Positions 14,245 to 15,627 of a stretch of 15,627 nucleotides of DNA are shown in pieces. The stretch spans positions 1 to 15,627 of the forward strand of contig JACREW010000277.1 in assembly GCA_016212685.1 (NCBI GenBank), read 5' to 3'. The position numbers and the translations under genes were made by a program. The notes below the pieces were generated by a model. That model made no database searches. It was not told where the DNA came from and saw only the letters and a program-made list of their open reading frames with translations. Numbering within the stretch: position 1 is the first letter of the stretch; each line of letters begins with the position of its first letter. Source of the DNA: Nitrospirota bacterium (GTDB taxonomy: Bacteria > Nitrospirota > Thermodesulfovibrionia > Thermodesulfovibrionales > Dissulfurispiraceae).

Positions 14245-14663
14245 AAAGAATTTACACTCTCGGCACAAGCAGACGAAGCGAAGAGGATTTTATAGAGATA
14301 CTCCTGTTTTATGACATAAAAACAGTCATCGACGTCCGGCGATTTCCGAAAAGCAAACTTCAGACATATACAAAAGAATATCTTCAAACTCTTTTAAAGC
14401 GCGAGGGAATAGCCTATTTTTTTCTCGGCATAGAACTCGGAGGCTTCAGAAAAGGCGGGTATGAGGCTTATACAAATACTGAAGACTTCAAAAAGGGTAT
14501 CGACAAATTAGAGAGTGTTGCCGCTGAAGACCAAGCTGTTATAATATGTGCCGAGCGGTTCCCGTGGAAATGTCATAGGCGGTGGATAGCAAGGGAACTT
14601 CACGGAAAAGGATGGTTTGTGGAGCATATTATAGATAAAGGGAAGGTCTGGGTGCCAAAATGA
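14241..14663 (+). CDS. DUF488 family protein
   Basis: This 140-residue protein belongs to DUF488 (no established biochemical role). It has the typical start with YTLGTSRRSEEDFIEILL, the VIDVRRFPKSK motif (about residues 30-40), and the cysteine-histidine region IICAERFPWKCHRRWIAREL (about 101-120), whose conserved Cys, Glu and Arg residues look like a possible active site. It starts with TTG, overlapping the glgC TGA by four bases, so it is probably made by coupled translation from the glgC message. No signal peptide or membrane segment is visible. Whether it is linked to glycogen metabolism is unknown. Confidence 0.85.
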   Translation: MKRIYTLGTSRRSEEDFIEILLFYDIKTVIDVRRFPKSKLQTYTKEYLQTLLKREGIAYFFLGIELGGFRKGGYEAYTNTEDFKKGIDKLESVAAEDQAVIICAERFPWKCHRRWIARELHGKGWFVEHIIDKGKVWVPK

Positions 14664-14691
14664 AATGTAAAAAACTTAATGATTATTTTAA

Positions 14692-14719
14692 AGCTCTCAG
14701 CAATCAGCAGTCAGCGCAG
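14692..14719. repeat. 7-bp periodic array in the spacer between DUF488 and the PIN gene
   Basis: The plus strand reads AGCTCTC, AGCAATC, AGCAGTC, AGCGCAG. The AGC at each unit start is constant. TCAGC in the units can pair with GCTGA at 14732-14736 and CTCTC with GAGAG at 14743-14747. The spacer (14664-14772) lies between converging genes; I see no clear terminator with a T tract. Confidence 0.55.
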
Positions 14720-14772
14720 ATAAACCCAATAGCTGAAAGCGGGAGAGATGAGTAAGCTTCCAACATGAATAC

Positions 14773-15213
14773 TCAGGTTTTAATGAGAGGCAGAAACTTT
14801 GCAATGGAAACTACAGAGACATTATGCTGCGATAAAAATAATGCGACCTTTTTGTCAAACTTGATGTCGTCATCCCTCGTTACCAGATATGCGGACTTCC
14901 CCTTGATCGCTGTCTCAATGACAAAGTTATCGTCTTTGTCTCTGCAGACGACAATATCGTCAGAAAGCAGGACATGCTCTGACCGTTCCTCTATAAGAAC
15001 GAGCAGTTCCTCTATATCGTTCTCTGTAATGCCGTATTTATCCTTTATTCTCGGACGGCTGAGGACGTCTGCAAGCTCTGCAAGCATAGGCTCGGAAATT
15101 ACAGAATGGAAGTCTCCATTTTCAAACTATTTTCTGAGCCTGGAAGGAAAGCCGAATGGATTGAGCAGAGAGGAGACCCATATATTGGTGTCAATTACAG
15201 CCCTAACGGCCAC
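14773..15213 (-). pseudogene. PIN-domain toxin (VapC-like), interrupted by in-frame TAG
   Basis: One frame runs from GTG 15213 to the stop at 14773, 146 codons, broken only by TAG at 15129-15127 (codon 29). The first 28 codons hold the PIN start VIDTNIWVSSLL with catalytic D8; after the stop the frame continues FENGDFHSVISEPMLAELADVL, then RDKDDNFVIETA and LVTRDDDI, so the conserved acidic residues of the nuclease are all present. PIN proteins of this type cut RNA and pair with an antitoxin. The GTG overlaps the antitoxin end by 11 bases. An internal ATG at 15087 would give a 104-residue product lacking the first catalytic Asp. As read, it is a nonsense pseudogene or carries a sequence error. 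Confidence 0.8.
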
Positions 15214-15442
15214 TCTTTGCTTCCCTGACCTCTTTTACGGCTTGGGCAATATCGGCTTCTATTTCTTGGGGGGAATACTGTGCAGTCTTTTTGTGTATCT
15301 TCTCTATAATGCGATTAAAGCGGCTCTGCCATTCATCGAGCGAAAGAATCTTTATGGCTACCTTTTCATGCTCCTTTACCTCTACATCCTCAAGGGGCTT
15401 GAAAACGCCATTTTCATAGACGGCATCTATTACCTTAGGCAT
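15203..15442 (-). CDS. AF2212/DUF104-type antitoxin
   Basis: This 79-residue protein starts MPKVIDAVYENGVFKPLEDV, the hallmark of the AF2212-like (DUF104) antitoxin family: a short beta-barrel N-terminus that binds DNA or partner, then a helical tail (about 45-79) that should wrap the toxin. ATG 15442 is chosen because AAGGAGGT lies nine bases upstream; a GTG at 15466 would place that site inside the gene. The stop overlaps the PIN toxin start, the normal antitoxin-first order. The antitoxin looks intact although its partner is broken. Confidence 0.88.
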   Translation of the reverse strand: MPKVIDAVYENGVFKPLEDVEVKEHEKVAIKILSLDEWQSRFNRIIEKIHKKTAQYSPQEIEADIAQAVKEVREAKSGR

Positions 15443-15474
15443 ATCTGCTGCACCTCCTTTTTGCACCTTAACTT

Positions 15475-15503
15475 AATTTACCATACACCTAACCTTCTGT
15501 CAA
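15475..15503 (-). promoter_or_regulatory. Sigma-70 promoter for the antitoxin-toxin pair
   Basis: On the minus strand a perfect TTGACA (15503-15498) is 17 bases from TAAATT (15480-15475), which matches four of six -10 bases. The predicted start near 15468 gives a leader of about 25 bases that carries the strong ribosome binding site. Confidence 0.65.
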
Positions 15504-15563
15504 AACAAGAATGTGCAAGATATTGGCTGAAAAATTATTCGGAGGCAGGGTAGTAAAGATAAC

Positions 15564-15588
15564 TCAGCGTGTGTCACGCAGTCGCTGA
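15564..15588. other. Small nested inverted repeats near the right edge
   Basis: GCGTG-TGT-CACGC (15567-15579) is a perfect 5-bp hairpin. TCAGCG (15564-15569) also pairs with CGCTGA (15583-15588), so two alternative structures compete. It lies about 60 bp upstream of the antitoxin promoter. No T tract follows. Function unknown; the rest of 15504-15627 shows no gene I can support. Confidence 0.35.
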
Positions 15589-15627
15589 ACAATGTTATCA
15601 TATAGCCTGAACACGAAAAGATGAAAT

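Noticed and set aside
14765..15553. Open frame of 262 codons on the plus strand with hydrophobic stretches
   Set aside because: It runs antisense to the antitoxin and PIN genes, which have clear family motifs, a promoter and a ribosome binding site. The hydrophobic look comes from reading the opposite strand of helical charged proteins.
15511..15588. Short plus-strand frame beginning ATGTGCAAGATATTG
   Set aside because: Only about 25 codons, no ribosome binding site of note and no family resemblance.

Overview
The window reads as chromosomal DNA of a flagellated Gram-negative bacterium that uses sigma-54. Gene content, codon use and the style of the intergenic repeats suggest Nitrospirota, Omnitrophota or a deltaproteobacterium-like lineage; this is an inference and no single marker settles it. 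I see no rRNA, tRNA, CRISPR array, transposase or prophage gene. No gene-free stretch exceeds 300 bases.

Region 1 (1-7576, minus strand) is a flagellar basal-body operon. In transcription order it holds an exported TPR protein, a cytoplasmic FleS/FlrB-like histidine kinase, a FleR/FlrC-like NtrC-family response regulator, flgB, flgC, fliE, fliF and the first 240 codons of fliG, which runs off the left edge. fliF is split by one in-frame TAA at a highly conserved Glu position. Candidate sigma-54 promoters precede the TPR gene and flgB.

Region 2 (7577-8786) holds a sigma-54 activator that looks like FleQ without its N-terminal receiver-like domain. Both flanks of this gene carry a GTCA-N6-TGAC palindrome that resembles the known FleQ box. 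The downstream box lies about 100 bp upstream of the candidate sigma-54 promoter of the flagellar operon. This suggests a self-contained cascade: activator, then kinase/regulator pair, then hook-basal-body genes.

Region 3 (8787-12863, minus strand) is a compact housekeeping block transcribed fabG-acpP-fabF-rnc-dinB: fatty acid elongation, RNase III and DNA polymerase IV. It points straight into the flagellar region.

Region 4 (12864-14663, plus strand) is divergent. It has a good sigma-70 promoter, glgC (ADP-glucose pyrophosphorylase) and a translationally coupled DUF488 protein.

Region 5 (14664-15627) has a minus-strand toxin-antitoxin pair: an intact AF2212/DUF104-type antitoxin behind a strong promoter and ribosome binding site, and a PIN-domain toxin broken by an in-frame TAG at codon 29.

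A theme across the window is that several intergenic spacers are filled with degenerate 7-8 bp periodic arrays whose sequence differs from spacer to spacer. Two arrays share an exact 10-base end. Together with the two nonsense-interrupted genes and the FleQ-like circuit, these are the points most worth a second look.
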